From Cryptomeria japonica (lineage: Eukaryota > Streptophyta > Pinopsida > Cupressales > Cupressaceae), in the NCBI RefSeq assembly GCF_030272615.1, contig NC_081413.1:604564709-604624708 (forward strand): DNA of 60,000 nucleotides, read 5' to 3'. The position numbers and the translations under genes are program-made. A model generated the notes under the pieces. That model searched no databases and was not told where the DNA came from. It saw nothing but the letters and a program-made list of their open reading frames with translations. Shown here piece after piece: positions 35,411-47,559 of this stretch. Each line of letters opens with the position of its first letter. Within the stretch, counting starts at the first letter, position 1.

Positions 35411-36761
35411 TACCAATTAATTTGGAATGATGCACCTAACTCGGTAGGTAAGGTGCTTTCTTCATTTGACACAATTTACTTCTTTTTCCAAATCATCTAG
35501 ATTTTGCTTTTTATTTCTTCAATGTCTCCTCTAGGTTGATCTCTACAATCTCTAGCCAAGTGTCTAACTTTGTGACAATGAAAACATGCCATACCAGGAT
35601 TTCTTCATGATCTTTGGTTGTTCACTCGAAACCTTATAAAGTAGTTGGCACTTATATGTCCATATCTTCCATAGCATTTACACCATATCCTTGTATTATA
35701 ATCCCATGGTACTGTAGTATACTATCAGTTAAGATCTGTGTGAGTTCGATAGCCTCTAGTATTTGCTCAGTGTGTAGACCACATATAGTTCTTCTGCTTA
35801 AACCAACACTTCTCAGTACTATGTCCATATCTATTGCAGTTTTTATTAAACCCTTTGAATTTTGCCTTCTGATAATTGCTAGAAGACTTTGTCCTACATT
35901 GGTTAGATGTGTGACCATATTTATTGCAATTGTAACAATAGCCATTGGACCTAGTGACATTCAAATGCTTACCTTTTCTGATTTGGCACATGTTGGTAGT
36001 ATGTCCTTGTTTTCCACAGTAGTTGCAAATAGGCTTCTTTCCTTTGATGTTCTTCTTTTTTCCAACTTGCTTTGATGATTCTCCTCTCTTAGTAGTGTGG
36101 ATTCCCCTCTCGGTAGAGTCTTTTCCTTTGAAACCGAGTCCTGCAACTTTGTTGGGTCTTTTTCTATTCAGTTGCTCATCCAACATCTTTGATGCTTCAT
36201 AACTCTTCTTCAGTGTTTCTTTGGATTTCTTCTCTATTTCAAGTTCATCGGTCAACCTTGATACTTTAAGTTTCAATGATTGATTCTCATCATCTTTCAG
36301 ATTTGCTTCATGATGTGCATAACCCAATTGATTTGACAGATTTTGTTGAATTCTAGTCAACCTTGTGATTTCAACATTCTTTTCAGATACTAATGCTTCA
36401 AGCTGTTGTTTTTCTCTTTCTAGAATTTATCCTCGACTGTCCTCAATGCATCAAGATTTTTAGTCATCTGTGTGCTGAAATGTTCATGTTCTCTTTTCAT
36501 TGCTTTTAGCTGATTAGTCAGTGCTTTGATCTTTTCTTTCAATGCTCCAATCATTTCTTTAGTCTCTTCAGATATACTACTCTCAGATGATGTCTCAATT
36601 TGTTCCACCAGCTCTTGAGAGTCCTGCAAATCATCAGACAATCTTCTTCTAACTTTCAGAGATTTTTGCATTTATTTCTGCATGTCAGCAATCACTTGAT
36701 TAGCATGATCCAATTCATTTTGAAGATTCGCAATTCTCTGAGATTGTTTGTAGCCTTCCAT
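35411..36761 (-). pseudogene. element A gag-like ORF: coiled coil plus five zinc knuckles
   Basis: Starts about 50 bp after the primer site (MEGYKQSQRIANLQ). The first 200 or so residues are charged and helical (QLKAMKREHEHFSTQM), a likely coiled coil. Zinc knuckles follow: CNYCGKQGHTTNMC, CYNCNKYGHTSNQC, a third lacking its first Cys (NKNCNRYGHSTEKC), a fourth damaged one (WCKCYGRYGHISANY), and CFHCHKVRHLARDC (about 35540-35600). Such knuckles bind packaged RNA. The usual copia gag N-terminal domain is not seen. Stops at about 36672, 35764 and 35610 and a frameshift near 36420 disable it. Confidence 0.8.
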
Positions 36762-36809
36762 TGATAAGATCTTTCTCTTTAGGCAGTTAAACCCTTTTCC
36801 AAGATTCAA

Positions 36810-36821
36810 GCTCTGATACCA
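36810..36821 (-). other. element A primer binding site (initiator tRNA-Met)
   Basis: On the minus strand this reads TGGTATCAGAGC, the exact complement of the 3' end of plant initiator tRNA-Met, two bases inside the 5' LTR. Confidence 0.95.
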
Positions 36822-36823
36822 AT

Positions 36824-37973
36824 TGTTATGCCCAATATGGAAAGCTAATGTACTGAGAGGGGAGGGGTGAATCAGTACTTCAAATCTTTTCTTCAACAAT
36901 AACTTTATGGTTAAGCGTAAACCAAAAAACTGTTGTAACATAATATAATGCTAAAACATATAAATAACAATCGTACATGATTCACTCCATAACACATATA
37001 TTTTGGTTACGTAGAAACTCCTTGTTAGAGAGAAAAACTGTGATGGGGATGGCACCCACAACTTCACTATTGCAATAATAAAGGTTGCTCGGTTAGAGCT
37101 ACATGTTTAGCTATTTCTAATAGCTTACCCTGTTAGGAGTATCAAGATCTTTAGATCTACCTTGCTAAAGGATTTTACAACACTTATTCTAAATGTTGCA
37201 CCTGGTTAAAGGCTTTACAATTTATAGACTTTGTTAGAGTCTTTTACCCTATTAAAGGTTTCTCTTACAACTCAAAACATTACAATCAAAATCTTACAAA
37301 ATATCTGCAACTTCACATCAGAAATGTTATAGCAGATTCTATGTGCTCAAAATGAAATTACCTTGCTTATAGCATACCTCGGTAAATCATAAATTAACTC
37401 GGTAAACCCTTCTGTTTACTCTATTCCTTGACTTTTCTCTGAAATCCTTCTTGGTGACCTTTGTGTATCTCTGTCAATCGTAACATTGATAACACTTAGT
37501 GCTTTCCCATGATTTTGCTTTTCACATATGTCTTGGTTCACACACATATTTTTGATCCTCAATTCATGCTTTATAAATAGATCTCTTGTGATGGTGATCT
37601 TGTTCATGCTTCGATGTTACAAACATGATTCATTAAATGAATAACCATACAAAATTATTTCATTGGTTAGATGTCCTCAAAATCATATAAAATCTATAAG
37701 TGCAATTTCCAATGTGTTAACAGTTTCTTATTGGTCGATCTTTGTAACACGTTTCACTCGGTGTGTATTAACTCGGTATACCATCTTTGTAGCTCAGTTG
37801 TCATAGAAAGTTACTCGGTAGATAGCTTGGTGTATACTAAACTTTTTGACTTGTAACCTCTATAACCGACTGCTCTGTGCTTACCGACTGAATTATTTTG
37901 GTAGTAATAACCGACTAGAGTATATAGAATGACTTTGGACATAAAACTAATGACAACTTAGTAAATAGTAACA
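36824..37973 (-). repeat. element A 5' LTR
   Basis: 1,150 bp, direct repeat of 29986-31157, starting TGTTATGCCCAATATGG and ending AAATAGTAACA. On the minus strand a TATA-like ATTTATAAAG lies near 37568-37577, some 400 bp from the LTR start, a plausible promoter position. A segment of about 37 bp is missing between GTAACAC words near 37743. Confidence 0.9.
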
Positions 37974-37978
37974 TTTAT
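37974..37978. repeat. element A probable target duplication, right
   Basis: TTTAT, matching TTTGT at 29981-29985 at four of five bases. Confidence 0.5.
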
Positions 37979-40900
37979 CTTTATCAAAAACATACTCCAC
38001 TTAGAAAGAAAAGTAAATATGATAATATCCATGAAAAAAATAAACACTTGGGTATGCCATGATCTATACATCAACATTATTTATTTTTCCAAATACATTC
38101 AAATCATGAGCGTCAATGTCACAATATTTGTCATAGAATTTATTATTGAAGTTTTAGATGGGGCATTAATTCTAATGGAATCACATTTTTTTACGTAGTA
38201 TAATCTAGCATACACTAATGTACCAATCAAGCATTTATTACTAAAGAAGTATAGCATATATCAATATCTTATTGGTTATCTATAGATATTTTCAAGGTAG
38301 ATCTTTAGCATTTTTTACATATCAGCCTCAATTATGCCCTCTTTAAGATCACTTTTAAATTTAATGGGTCAATGAAAAATAGTTGGGGTATTTCTATAAT
38401 GTAATGACCTCTCTCATTGTATTTAGACCTCATGTATCTCCTTAACTAGCTCAATTGAAATTTTATTCAACTCAATGCTAGAGATTTATAGACTATTGGT
38501 TGATATGCATATATATGATATTATAAATATATTTATCTTTGGTGGTGACATTTGTATATTTATATTCTCTTCTTTATACACACCATGTCTCTCTCTTTTT
38601 TCCTTTCCACATTTGTGTACTTCAAACCTCTAGCACACTATAACCTCTAGCTTGAGCTTTGAAGCTGAACTTCCTATCACTTAGTTAGTATTCACTTTGA
38701 ACATGTATGATAGTTGCCTTTATGAGAGATTTAAGGTCATCTTTGATGTATTTTATCTCTTATACCTTTGTTTCATCAATTATTTGACCTAATTGAAATC
38801 TTATTTAGGTAGCTCATAGTAAACATAATGGCTATCTTGATAATATTAAAAGAATTCATTTACATGGTATACATCAAACTAGTCCACATTATTGACTTTA
38901 TAATAATCTGTTGTAGGTCATCTTTATCTTCGAATAATTTCCCTTCTATATTATTTTTTTAGTAAAAGTACACTTTGTAAGATCATGAGGCAAGAAGCAC
39001 ATATCACACAAAAATCAATACTTATTAATATCCACATGATCTTTCATCAAGGGATCTAGGGTGTATCTCTCTTGGTGTCCTTGATATTGTTAACTTGGAA
39101 TGATCTACTTTCCATTATTCTTGGGATTTTTAAAACAATCATAATTATTTTACCAATTAAAATTTAATATTTATCCCTCATTGAAATGATTTGCATTACC
39201 ATTAGAATGAAATCCCATCTCATTTTCTTCTACTTTATATTATATTTCCTTCATTGCAACCATTAACTTGTCTAGTTTATCATCAATAGTGAGAGCATAC
39301 TTGATGTGGTGACATCGACTATTAAAAAAAACTATATTAAATCTATCGACATTATTTTTGTAAGCTCTCAATTTCCCTTTTATTTTTTTTAATACATAAG
39401 GCTCTCTAAATGGTTCAGGGTTCATATTGTGCAAGAAATAGCCAAAATTTACATGAAATTCTCTACATAGTAACATCAAACATATGGATTCATTTGGCTA
39501 CACATGAGGAGTCACCTTTATCATGGACATTCAACTCCTATTGTTAAAATAAAATAAACCTCTCATTTACCCCTTTCTTTATGATATTTAGTTTTTTGAA
39601 TGTAACTTTGAATTGTAAGTGTATATTGTTCCTTCTAGATAATCTTCTAAGGAGAAAATATTTCTTATAATTACATTCGTGTTTACATGCTTCAAATCAT
39701 ATATTAGTAGAGTTACACAACTATTTATAGGATAATTCCCCTTGATTCAAGGAGGTTGTTTCTCTCAATTGAACTATAAGCAATTTCATCTATTGTAAGT
39801 TAATAATATAATAGGATTTTCATCTATTGCATTTTTCTATGATAATTTTAATATTAAATTCTATATTTATTTACTTGTACCTATGAGCATGTGTGAACTC
39901 TATTCACATAGTATCAAAGTGTGATGTAGTGGAAATAGGGTCCACTAGTCTAAACATGCAGAATCAAACACAATTTCATGAATTAGATTAGATAATGACC
40001 AATAGGCCCAACTACAAACCCTTGGGAGAGCTCGACACTTTATGTATTGTTCTCTTTTCTATTTTGATTTATTGGATGAGATGGATGCAAAGGACTTGTC
40101 TAAATGATGTAATATTGATAATAAATGACATAAACAAACAAAAAACATAACTAAAAATGAACTCAGATGTATTAAACTAAAATGGGGATGCAGAGAAGAA
40201 CCTATCATATAAATATGAGATGAAACTGTGTGGACATTGTAACTAGGTTCCCTAGTCATATCATCTCTCTAAGTGTAGATAAGGAACCCAACTGAACTCA
40301 AAATCTCTCAAACTATCCTTTGGTCAATCTGCATGTCAAAATACTTAGACTATGCTTCTAGGTTCCTTAGTACACCTCTTTTATTCTAATTTAGTCTTAT
40401 TTTCTCTGTCTCTATCTATACTAAATTGTCTTGTATCTTTAATCTAAACATGGAACCTATTTCTAATCTTAGATCTACACAAAAATGGAGAAAAATGGTG
40501 TTGGGATATATAAGGGATTGCCTCAGTCAAACCTTGGGCTTGAGTTAACCTTAAAGAAATGATGATTATGAAAGAAATAGAAATTTAAAGTGAAATTATT
40601 GAATGGAAATGATTATACCTTCAATTTCTACTTGAAGATGCCTTATCATAGCTTTATGCTATTTTAAATCATATTTTGTTTTGAGGAATGATAATTTATC
40701 TTGGATTGAATTGATAGATTAATAATGAGATGAATAAATGAATTAAGGATGATGCCTTATATAGGGTTCTCAAGGTAAATTCACTTTTTGGTAGATGTAA
40801 AATGGCCATATCCTAACTTTGAGGATAGATAAGGAAATGTCATGGATGACACATTATCCTCCAAACATTTTTGTCAAAAATCATGAAATCATGTGGCGAA

Positions 40901-41886
40901 GCCACATAGTGCCAATAAAATAAGCTTGGATTTTTAGGCATGTGAGATAATAGGCCCTGATATTAGACCTATAATTTATTTTAGAAATGGTGAAATTTAA
41001 GTGGGAGGAAAAACTACATTTAACTTTAAAATGAGAAAGGACCCATATAGACTTAAAATGAAATAGGAGAAATGGTACACTTAAAAAATAAGGGTGCAAA
41101 GAGGAGTTTTCTGAAGTATTAAAGTGGGATGTAACTCATATTCTTGAACTGAGTACTAATTTGAGGAAAGAATAAGTCCTTATTTTTTAGAGGGATGGGA
41201 AAATTAAAAGTAGTTCTAGAAGAGTGTGAAATTGGACTCATAATTAAAAAGGAGTGCAATTCACTTCAATAAAATTAGCCTCGACTTTGGTGAGAGTACA
41301 AACTTACAGGTTTCATTTTGCATTCCATTTCCATATTTATGTTTTAGAGTTGATTTCTAATTTTGTTTCTATTTGTGTATGTTGGCTATTTCCCATTTTA
41401 TAGCATTTCTTGTCTTAAATATATCAAAACATGTCAAGTCAAAAAGTGGAACAACTGATCATAGTGCTTAGCTCTTGTAAGGACTTAAGGTGAGCCTAAT
41501 TGATTGTTCCCTAATGAAATTATATCCCAAGTGGAAAATGGTTCCTAATTTGCATTCTTAAGGTAGAGACAATATTTTTTGATCATTTAATTTTGGAGAA
41601 CATAACATGTCTTACACTTCATAATTCTATTTTATTTTATTTTTTTCATATTTTACTTTTAGCTATAGATATTACACAATATGAATTGTTAAATCACTTT
41701 CACATTCATTTGCATAAATCTAACTACCTACAATTATCAAAATCATTTGTTGAAAGGTATCTTATTTCATTTTATGTTACTTGCATTGATTCATTGCATA
41801 ATAATTTATTACATAAGAAGGTTTAAATTTTGTATCCAACATTTACTTCATTTCTAAAAGATTTCATGTAAATTTTATCTTGTTAT
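37979..41886. other. AT-rich DNA with a possible gag-like relic
   Basis: Mostly non-coding. On the minus strand at about 38965-39479 an 79-codon frame (RCHHIKYALTIDDKLDKLMV) is followed by degraded text with a C-x2-C-x3-H-x4-C pattern (CDMCFLPHDLTKC, about 39000-39030), which might be an old zinc-knuckle gag. The remaining 39.5-41.9 kb shows nothing recognisable. Confidence 0.35.
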
Positions 41887-42720
41887 ATGATTCTATTTTT
41901 CAAGATGTTTATTGAATGTTTGGACCTAGTGGATATTTCATGTGGTATTTTTAATAATCCTGCTATAAATGATGTTAAGATGAATCTTGGTTGTACCTCT
42001 CATGGAGTTTTCCTTATTCACGAGAACAATTTAATACTTCTATTAATGATATATCTACTAGAGATGAAGAATTAAAAAGTAATGAGGAATCCTCTTCCAA
42101 TAAGGTTACTTTGGTGGAAGAGGGACACGCTTTGAAAATTAATAATCCAACTCTCAACACATCTATCGCTTTAGATCCTCCTTATTCTCCTAGGTCTTAT
42201 CTTAACCATCAAAATGTTTTGATACAAGATGATCTATTATACATTTTCTTAATGATAGGACACAACATTATATTGAGTAGAAATGAAACTTTACGTGATG
42301 AAAGCATTTCTTTGCAACCCAAAAAAAATAATGCAAATGGAATCTCTTACCTCTCGAGAAGACGTGAATGATGCTAATAAATATGTACACCCTCCTACAA
42401 GGATCCATCCTTGTTTCTCTATTCATCCCTCTAGTGTTTCAAGATCTCATTACGCAAAAAATTCCAATGATGTTTATGATGAAATTCCTTCCCCCTCACA
42501 TTTGCAAACAAATTATAAATGTTTCTTTCATATGGTTTCTAAAAAAAGATATAGAGTACATGGTTTTGGATGTATAGAATAAGGAATCAAGTTCCTTATA
42601 TAACCTTCATCCCAATGCACTAGAGAAGGCTTAGGATTTCAAATTCATTCCTTTCCAATCACTTCATCAAAGCCTAACCTTCCCCTCCCATAAGTAACTT
42701 CTACTAGATAGTAGAAATAA
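41887..42720 (+). pseudogene. degraded ORF with G-patch-like end, probably retroelement
   Basis: Overlapping plus-strand frames (41991-42371, then 42283-42582 after a shift) read as a Ser/Asn-rich protein. It ends in MVSKKRYRVHGFGCIE followed by a stop and GIKF, then GLGFQIH (about 42630). This is the spacing of a worn G-patch (aromatic, Gly-rich, GLG, then a GLGF/Y element), as in plant gypsy polyproteins and as in element C. The rest is unrecognised. Confidence 0.35.
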
Positions 42721-44855
42721 TATTTTGGAGACTTAAATATGACTAAAAGATCACCTGAAACATTTCATAAGTCATTGTCATAACTCTAAAAAAGTGCCAG
42801 TAATAGTTCTATCTCTATCATTATGTGTTTATACTCACTCTCATTCTGATTTAAAAGAATTTAAGGAATTTATTCAAGAATTATATGACAAGGCTCTCAT
42901 TCACATAGCAATTGATATTATTTTTTTTCTAAATATAAATATACATTTAGTTCAGTAGTGTTGTTGGACTTGTTATGTTTCTCCCCACTATGTGACATTG
43001 ATAGCTTATGTTTTTGTGGCTCGTTACCATTCATGGTGGTAAAATTATATATGCAATCACACATGGCTAGAAACGTAATAGATTAATTATTCTTTTCTTT
43101 ACACTAGGGGTAAAGAATGGTTTTTCAATCATTTCTTCCTTCTTAAGGATCATTTTTCCCTTTATTGAGTTGTATATTTATAAGGATACCCTTTCTTACA
43201 TAGAATTGTTTATTCTTCATGAATATTTTTTCCTTGCTTGGATGTGTGTATCATTGACTCGGACCTATTCCTTACTTGAAAGCATACTGAACTTTTATAA
43301 ATTATCTCTTCTTAGTGTTAACAGTGTGTAAGATTTCATCGAGAATCCCCTCTCTTTACAAGAGGGAAGGTGTGCATTCTTCTTCTTTCTTCATATTAAA
43401 TATGCCATATTTGTTCAAAAATTTCCTTTCTCTATGGAGGTAGATATATTTAGGTAATGATCTCTTCCTCCCACATTTGATAATTATGGATCTTTGATAA
43501 GGATCCATATACACTTGTTGCAAGATATCACTTTTACAACTATCTCTTCCTTGCTTGAAGATTATATTTTTTGATGGATGTTTTGAAACACTCACCAATA
43601 GTTAGGTAGTTTATATGAACACTCACCACCTCTCTTGAAAAGAAGTAAGATTTGGGAAACTAACCACTCTAAGGTCTCTATAGTCAGGTCTCTACATTGG
43701 TGGATCACTCAGTGGTTGATGCAATTGTACCTATCACGGGGCTTGTTGGTTGTAACTACTTCAAATTACCTACTTTTTTTGTATTTTCTAATTTTCAATT
43801 TCTCCAAATAAATAGGAAAAGATAGATTAGGGGAACAAGTGAATAACAATGAAATTGATACAATAACAACTGAATGATCCACATGGCTAGAATTACGTAA
43901 TCCAAATATTATCAGTACCACTAAATCATCATTCAAATGACAAACTCTTGAAAATATATAGTCAAAGAACTTTACACAGCAACGGAAATGAATATCACCC
44001 AACCAATAATTTCCCTATAAATTTAATCTTCATATACCATTTACATGCACAAGATGATTCATAAAATAATAAAGCATCCAAAAGAACTAGTTGTTGATTC
44101 AAATGAGAGAAATTAACAGATCACAAAGACCACAACCATATAGAACACAAAAGTGGATCAAGCAATCCACAAGTTGTTTTTTGTATTAAACTTCAAAGAG
44201 TATCAAAAAATCTTCTAAACTTATAAAAATTTGCAGAAAATCTCTAATGGAATCTCTAAAATGAACCTTAAATCATTAATTCACAGATGCCCAAAAATGA
44301 CCCAAATTTAATAATTTATAGAGTTTTACCCTACATCCTAGGAAAGAATCATGCCCACACTAGGGTTACAAAAAGGAAGGAGTCACAGTCAACATGCAAG
44401 TTGCTTGTGAACTCTAGTTAAGTACTACTAAACTGACACTCCATGTCCACTTCCAAAATGGTGCTCCAGCAGCAAGTATTTCAAACCATACAAAAATAGT
44501 GCCTCAAAAAGCAAGTATGAGATACAACTCCAATTGACATCTCAGTCGAGATAGCGGTGGTGGTGGCCTATCATGCATTCATCTTTTAGAACTACCTATT
44601 CATCTTTCACCTCTTCTTGTAGTTTTAATATTCGTTGATAAAGTAGTCCAAAGAAGAAATAGGTGGGTCAACAATATAACCTATCCAGAACTTGGTTACC
44701 CTGAGTATCCCTTTTATACTTTCTACCTTTCCAACCATTACATCCATTGAGGTCTGAGTTTTCTCGCACTAAAATATTACATACATCTACCTATTCATTG
44801 TATCCAAACTGAACTTAGCAGTTTTTGAAAAATGAGCAGAAACATATGAGTCCCA
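42721..44855. other. AT-rich DNA, no recognised gene
   Basis: Only short frames with no family resemblance. No LTR ends or tandem arrays were noticed. Confidence 0.5.
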
Positions 44856-45740
44856 CTAGCTGAGTACACTCTCTTGGTGTAATAATCCATCTTGCTTGAG
44901 ACTATGACCATTTCCTCCCAGTAGTTTAGTCAAAAATTGTTCATACTTATCAAGTGCATCTAAGAGGAAAGGATGTTCCTTGATTACTTTGATGCGACCT
45001 TGCTCCATTATTTCCATTTTCAAATCTAAAATGTCAATGTATGATTGCCAATTGGCAACTGTATCACCTCCCAATAGATCTTCCCTAGTAATCACATGCT
45101 CTTCCAACTCTTTGATCTTCTTCAAAATATTAATACCTTTTAGAAAGTTGATGCAGTTGTTGTTCTCACTGTGTAACACAATGTATAAGATTATTTTTAT
45201 TAAAATAGGTTTCTTCTACTATCTCCATTGTGTTTTGCAAGAATTCTTTCACTTTACCCAACTAGTCTGTTTCCCAAGCTTTAATAGTTTTAGCCACCTT
45301 CTTCATTTCATATATAGCCTTAATATCACCGAGAGGGAGTGATAAAGTGGATGGAAAAGAATCATTAGTTATGCAGTCAAGAGGCTTGGCTATTTCCATA
45401 ATCAGTTGTTTGTAATGCCTCAATTGTGCCTTAATCTCTACCTTAGTCTTGTGTTCCTTCTCCATCCTTGATTAGACAGTAGACATTGCAGTGACCAAGG
45501 TAGCCATCTCTCCCCATTTGATGTGTTTACTCAAATTCACCATAGACACTTGATATCTAGGGGTATCTTGAGAATCTATCCTTCAACACCCTGCACTGGT
45601 ACCACTATATTGGTGATTACTTCTCTAGAATTTGTTCTTGAGAAATGATGAATAGTATTTTCTCTCTTTGTTCTCCTTGGAGTATCCATAATCGCATCTT
45701 GCAATGTTATACTAGGGAGGATGACTGATGCAAAAGCATC
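44856..45740 (-). pseudogene. unknown helical ORF, frameshifted
   Basis: Two adjacent minus-strand frames (45262-45465 and 44856-45179) look like one broken protein. The first has MEKEHKTKVEIKAQLRHY and YEMKKVAKTIKAWETD. The second has ILKKIKELEEHVITREDLLG and HPFLLDALDKYEQFLTKLLG. Upstream text with DTPRRTKREN is in a compatible frame, interrupted by a stop at about 45590. The composition is helical and charged, with no enzyme motif. It resembles accessory ORFs of non-autonomous LTR elements in style only. Confidence 0.35.
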
Positions 45741-46019
45741 CCCAGTTCATAGCAATCTTGCATCTACCAAAAACATTTCCTTTATGTTTTTCTTTTTGTT
45801 TAAATTTTCAGCATTTCTTTCCATGTTTCTCAGATTTGGCTCACTGGAACCTGTGGATTCGGATTTTTCTTGAACACTTGATCATCTTCATTATTCCCAA
45901 ATCGTGGAGCATTTGGATTAATTTCCAGCAAGTTATTGCTACCAGTTTCTTAGATAGTTTTTTGTTACCAGTTGTCTTGACCTATTTGCATTGGTGATCT
46001 ATCAGATCCTTTTCATAGC

Positions 46020-46483
46020 TTGCAGAGCCCTAAGCATTAATTCTAATGTTCCTTGGAGTGTAGCCAACCTTTCCCCATGATCTATACTTTATCCTTTGGA
46101 TTTTCCAGAGGAATTTCTTTGGCGGAGACCGACATTGTTGGTTTGACATGTTAGGTCTTGTTCTTCAGGCAATTGATCCCTTTTAGGCCAACCAGATCCC
46201 ATTGGATCGTATAAATCATTGTAATATATAATTAGAATATAGGGAAGAAGTTAGAGAGATTATAGAAGATATCTTAAGATTTGAGGTCCCAATTGTGACT
46301 TGTTCTATATTTTAAGCATGGTTTAGGAGGCCTATGAGTTGGTTGGTTGCAATCAGTTTTCATGATATAACTCAATCTGTTTTGCATTGCTTCCATCATG
46401 TCTTTGTGTTTCCATTGTGTTTACTCTTGCTCGCTAGTCTAGACTGATCTCTTTGAGGTCCCTGTTAGCCGGTGATTGCTCCA
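46020..46483 (+). repeat. probable gypsy 5' LTR end
   Basis: Non-coding DNA ending GCTCCA two bases before a tRNA-Met-like primer site, so its right part is probably the LTR of the gypsy element that follows. The left border is not visible. Confidence 0.4.
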
Positions 46484-46485
46484 AG

Positions 46486-46495
46486 TGGTATCGAG
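46486..46495 (+). other. gypsy primer binding site, worn
   Basis: TGGTATCGAG resembles the tRNA-Met complement TGGTATCAGAGC with one base missing, placed just after the presumed LTR end. Confidence 0.45.
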
Positions 46496-47068
46496 TGAGA
46501 TTTTGTTCCGAACATTGCATTGTTCTAAGAAATTTTTGTTGTAGGGTGGCATAATGTGGATCTAACCTATAGTTGCAGAGGACTGGCCTAAATATTCCAT
46601 GAAGAGGAAATAGGAATGGTGGAATGCATGGGAATGTAGACCCTATTGTGATGTAAATGTTGAGACGAATTGCAGCCCAGTTGGAAGACCTGGAGACAGC
46701 CTAGAGAAGAGGCTGACACATTGAAGATGTAAGTGAAGATGAAGGAGAAGAAGCCTCGACAAAACAAGTAAACCCACCGGTAGTTGATTCAGATGAGGAA
46801 AGGTTTTTCAGGGTTTTGAGTAGGGAGAATAATAAACCTTATTTTACCCCACTAGAATATGATGGAAAGTTGGATTCATATGAATTGATGGATTGGATCA
46901 CAGAGATGGAGAAATATTTTAATTTTGAAAACACTATAGAAGAAAGGAAGGTGAAATATGCCCATTCCCGATTGAAAGTTCATCCATCTCTTTGGTGGGA
47001 GCATTTGTGGGTTGATAGATAGAGAAGAGGTAAAGAGAAGATCAAGACATGGGATCGAATGATTGCTA

Positions 47069-47073
47069 AGTTG
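47069..47073. repeat. solo LTR target duplication, left
   Basis: AGTTG, identical to 47555-47559. Confidence 0.9.
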
Positions 47074-47554
47074 TGTTGGTGTAAATAACTATCCATCATA
47101 GATATTATTACACCTTACTTAAGCCTACTTAGGATATTCATTTCATAGTTTGTTGGGTATGAGACACTTGGGTGTTTGTGCCACATTGGGATAGTGTGTG
47201 AATTTCCACCTTTTATGGTGTTGATCTTGTTACTACTCTATCATATCCACTTATTGTGGAGTGATAATTCCACATTTGATGGGTGATCCACCTCATGTGA
47301 AATATTTTATTCTTTCTCCTACCTACCATACATATTCCCTGCCTACCCTTATTTTTTATTGAGCCACATGTCATGTTTGTGCGCTCACATATCCATATTG
47401 CCTTGCCTATATAAGTAGGCTCATATTCATTGTATGTAACAACGATTGATCTTTTGATCATTTATGTATTGAAGAGAATACAGTTTATTCTTGTCCTATA
47501 TTTTGTCTCTATTTTGTGCTTTCCATTGCCTCTAGGTCTTGGAAAAATCTCACA
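47074..47554 (+). repeat. solo LTR, 481 bp, inserted in gypsy gag
   Basis: Starts TGTTGGTGTAAATAAC and ends AATCTCACA (TG...CA), with an exact 5-bp duplication AGTTG on both sides and gag reading frame text resuming after it. No internal region or second LTR is present, so it is the product of LTR-LTR recombination. A TATA box (TATATAAG, 47408-47415) sets the orientation as plus. Confidence 0.95.
47408..47415 (+). promoter_or_regulatory. TATA box of the solo LTR
   Basis: TATATAAG in a GCC...TAGGC context, about 335 bp into a 481-bp LTR, a normal U3 promoter position. Confidence 0.5.
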
Positions 47555-47559
47555 AGTTG
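47555..47559. repeat. solo LTR target duplication, right
   Basis: AGTTG, identical to 47069-47073. Confidence 0.9.

Larger units (their letters stand above)
29986..37973 (-). mobile_element. element A: 8-kb non-autonomous LTR retrotransposon with two unusual ORFs
   Basis: Structurally complete. LTRs lie at 29986-31157 and 36824-37973, both of the form TGTTA...TAACA. A tRNA-Met primer site beside the right LTR and a polypurine tract beside the left LTR set the direction as minus. The interior (5.7 kb) encodes a gag-like coiled-coil and zinc-knuckle protein, then a roughly 1,100-residue unknown protein. No protease, integrase, RT or RNase H is visible, so it needs trans-acting enzymes. The first 105 or so bases of the two LTRs differ at about five places, so the insertion is moderately old. 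Confidence 0.9.

Noticed and set aside
35614-36075. Plus-strand 153-codon frame
   Set aside because: It lies opposite the zinc-knuckle gag-like ORF of element A and its Cys-rich look is the shadow of the knuckles.
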